Positions 13,213-14,215 of a stretch of 14,215 bases of DNA are shown in pieces. The stretch lies in assembly GCA_001804345.1 (NCBI GenBank), contig MHFU01000140.1, positions 28,871 through 43,085 of the forward strand, given 5' to 3'. Both the position numbers and the translations under genes were made by a program. The stretch is from Omnitrophica bacterium RIFOXYB12_FULL_50_7 (lineage in GTDB: Bacteria; Omnitrophota; Omnitrophia; Omnitrophales; Aquincolibacteriaceae). The notes beneath the pieces are model-generated. The model ran no database searches. It worked only from the letters and a program-made list of their open reading frames with translations, and was not told the DNA's origin. Every line of letters begins with the position of its first letter. The stretch's first letter is position 1.

Positions 13213-14091
13213 TCACGCCCTCGGATGCGCCAACGCGTAGGCGTCTTTAAGACGCTGGGTCGTCACATGCGTGTAGATCTGCGTAGTCGAAAGGTTCGCA
13301 TGCCCCAAAAGCTCCTGAACGCTCCTGAGATCCGCTCCCCGATCGAGCATGTGCGTCGCAAAAGAATGACGGAACGTGTGGGGTGATATCTCTTTCCCAA
13401 GCCCGGTCCTTTTCACATATTTCAGGATCATGCGCCGGACACTCCGGTCCGTCAAACGACCCCCGAGCCGGCTGATGAAAAGAGGCTTTTTGATCGCGTT
13501 CGTATTTTCCCGTGGCGCTTTCATATCCCAATAAGCGCGGAGGCTCGTGAGTGCCGTCTGCCCCACAGGCACAATGCGTTCTTTTTTCCCTTTGCCACGC
13601 ACCCGGACCAGGCCTCCGAAAAAATCCAGATCGTCATGGTTGAGCCCCGCAAGTTCGCTCACCCGGAGCCCGGAGCTATAGAGCATCTCCAGGATCGCCT
13701 TATCGCGTTTTTCCTCCCAGGAGTTTTTGGCCGGAGCATCGAGAAGCTTGGTGATCTCATCAGGATTCATAAAAGAAGGAAGCCGTTTTTCTTTTTTGGG
13801 GGTCGCGATCCCCGCTGCGGGATTTTGCGTCAGGATATTCTCACGCACCAGATATTTGAAAAACGAACGAAGGCAGGCGAGCTTGCGGGAAATAGAGCTT
13901 TTACTGTATTCACCGGTCTTCAGGAACGCCAGAAAGGAACGGATGTCTAGATAGGTCAGATCCTTCAACTCTTTTTCCGCGATGAATTTCGTGAATTCCC
14001 GGAGATCGATCCCGTAATTTTTGGTCGTATGCCCGGAGGCACCCTTTTCGGTCGCAAGAAAATTCAGAAAATCTTCAACCCGCTTATTCAT
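13213..14091 (-). CDS. xerC: Tyrosine recombinase XerC/XerD
   Basis: This is a site-specific recombinase of the kind that resolves chromosome dimers at dif. From the ATG at 14091-14089 the protein has 292 residues, the usual Xer length. A longer frame to 14154 would lie over the topA end and is not favoured. The N-terminal SAM-like DNA-binding domain covers about 1-95. The catalytic domain has R143 in SSGLRVSEL, K167 in RGKGKKER, H238 and R241 in HTFRHSFATH, H264 in LLGHANLS, and the nucleophile Y273 in IYTHV. All six key residues are present. It begins 10 bp after the topA stop codon, so it is probably co-transcribed. This position beside topA suggests a housekeeping Xer rather than a phage integrase. 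C and D forms cannot be told apart here. Confidence 0.92.
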   Translation of the reverse strand: MNKRVEDFLNFLATEKGASGHTTKNYGIDLREFTKFIAEKELKDLTYLDIRSFLAFLKTGEYSKSSISRKLACLRSFFKYLVRENILTQNPAAGIATPKKEKRLPSFMNPDEITKLLDAPAKNSWEEKRDKAILEMLYSSGLRVSELAGLNHDDLDFFGGLVRVRGKGKKERIVPVGQTALTSLRAYWDMKAPRENTNAIKKPLFISRLGGRLTDRSVRRMILKYVKRTGLGKEISPHTFRHSFATHMLDRGADLRSVQELLGHANLSTTQIYTHVTTQRLKDAYALAHPRA

Positions 14092-14101
14092 GTTCTGGGG
14101 C

Positions 14102-14215
14102 TCATGGAGCTTCGGACGAAGTTTCGACGGCGTCTTCTTTCTTCGGTAGCTCATTGACCACGTGCGTACACTTCGGATAATTTGAGCAGCCGTAGAACGC
14201 CCGCCGGCCCTTGGC
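14102..14215 (-). CDS. topA: DNA topoisomerase I, C-terminal end (partial)
   Basis: Only the last 37 codons and the stop are in the window; the gene continues past the right edge. The fragment has the end of a topoisomerase zinc ribbon, GRRAFYGCSNYPKCTHV, with the second cysteine pair C-x5-C. A short acidic and polar tail ends EAP. TopA relaxes negative supercoils. The zinc-ribbon sequence is characteristic of bacterial TopA, and a topA-xer neighbourhood is common in bacteria, which supports the call despite the short length. Confidence 0.85.
   Translation of the reverse strand, partial: AKGRRAFYGCSNYPKCTHVVNELPKKEDAVETSSEAP

Noticed and set aside
13213..14091. Xer recombinase as the integrase of a mobile island
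   Set aside because: It sits next to topA in a housekeeping setting, far from the defence genes, and no attachment sites or tRNA gene are visible.
14092..14154. 21-residue N-terminal extension of the Xer recombinase
   Set aside because: It overlaps the topA 3' end in another frame, and the shorter form matches the normal Xer length.

Overview
All credible genes in this window lie on the minus strand and are read from the right edge to the left edge. It looks like a chromosomal piece of a Gram-negative-type (diderm) bacterium: it carries lipid A and Kdo/LPS-core genes next to topA and xerC. The density of short palindromic repeats, several read in frame inside proteins, and the fused LPS genes suggest an environmental lineage of the Omnitrophota/PVC kind. 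That placement is inference and no marker in the window proves it.

Layout from right to left (order of transcription). The last 37 codons of topA lie at the edge, followed by a Xer-type tyrosine recombinase. After a repeat-rich leader comes an LPS operon: waaA (Kdo transferase), lpxK, a fused LpxL-type acyltransferase/ELM1-like protein, a fused GT4+GT9 glycosyltransferase, and a heptosyltransferase-like GT9. The last gene of this chain is a nuclease with a DUF1016 N-terminal domain and a staphylococcal-nuclease domain. Most junctions are ATGA stop/start overlaps or gaps of a few bases, so the genes are probably co-translated. A 248-bp hairpin-rich gap follows. Beyond it is a defence-like block: tcmP (three-Cys-motif partner), a DUF5131 (Gp37/Gp68) protein with a C-x6-C-x2-C motif, and type III restriction-modification mod and res. 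Res runs off the left edge.

The least ordinary signal is how repeats have entered coding DNA. A palindrome insertion between the LpxL-ELM1 gene and the GT4-GT9 gene appears to have duplicated the old stop/start junction. This leaves a 24-codon micro-ORF coupled by ATGA at both ends. A related head sequence supplies the start codon and N-terminus of the next GT9 gene, and that GT9 has a second, 16-bp perfect palindrome read in frame. WaaA ends with 38 residues encoded by a 125-bp dispersed-type repeat. The nuclease has repeats in its interdomain linker and a stop codon inside a palindrome. Other points of interest are the TcmP/DUF5131 pair joined to a type III R-M system, three interlocking inverted repeats before mod, and the DUF1016_N-SNase architecture.
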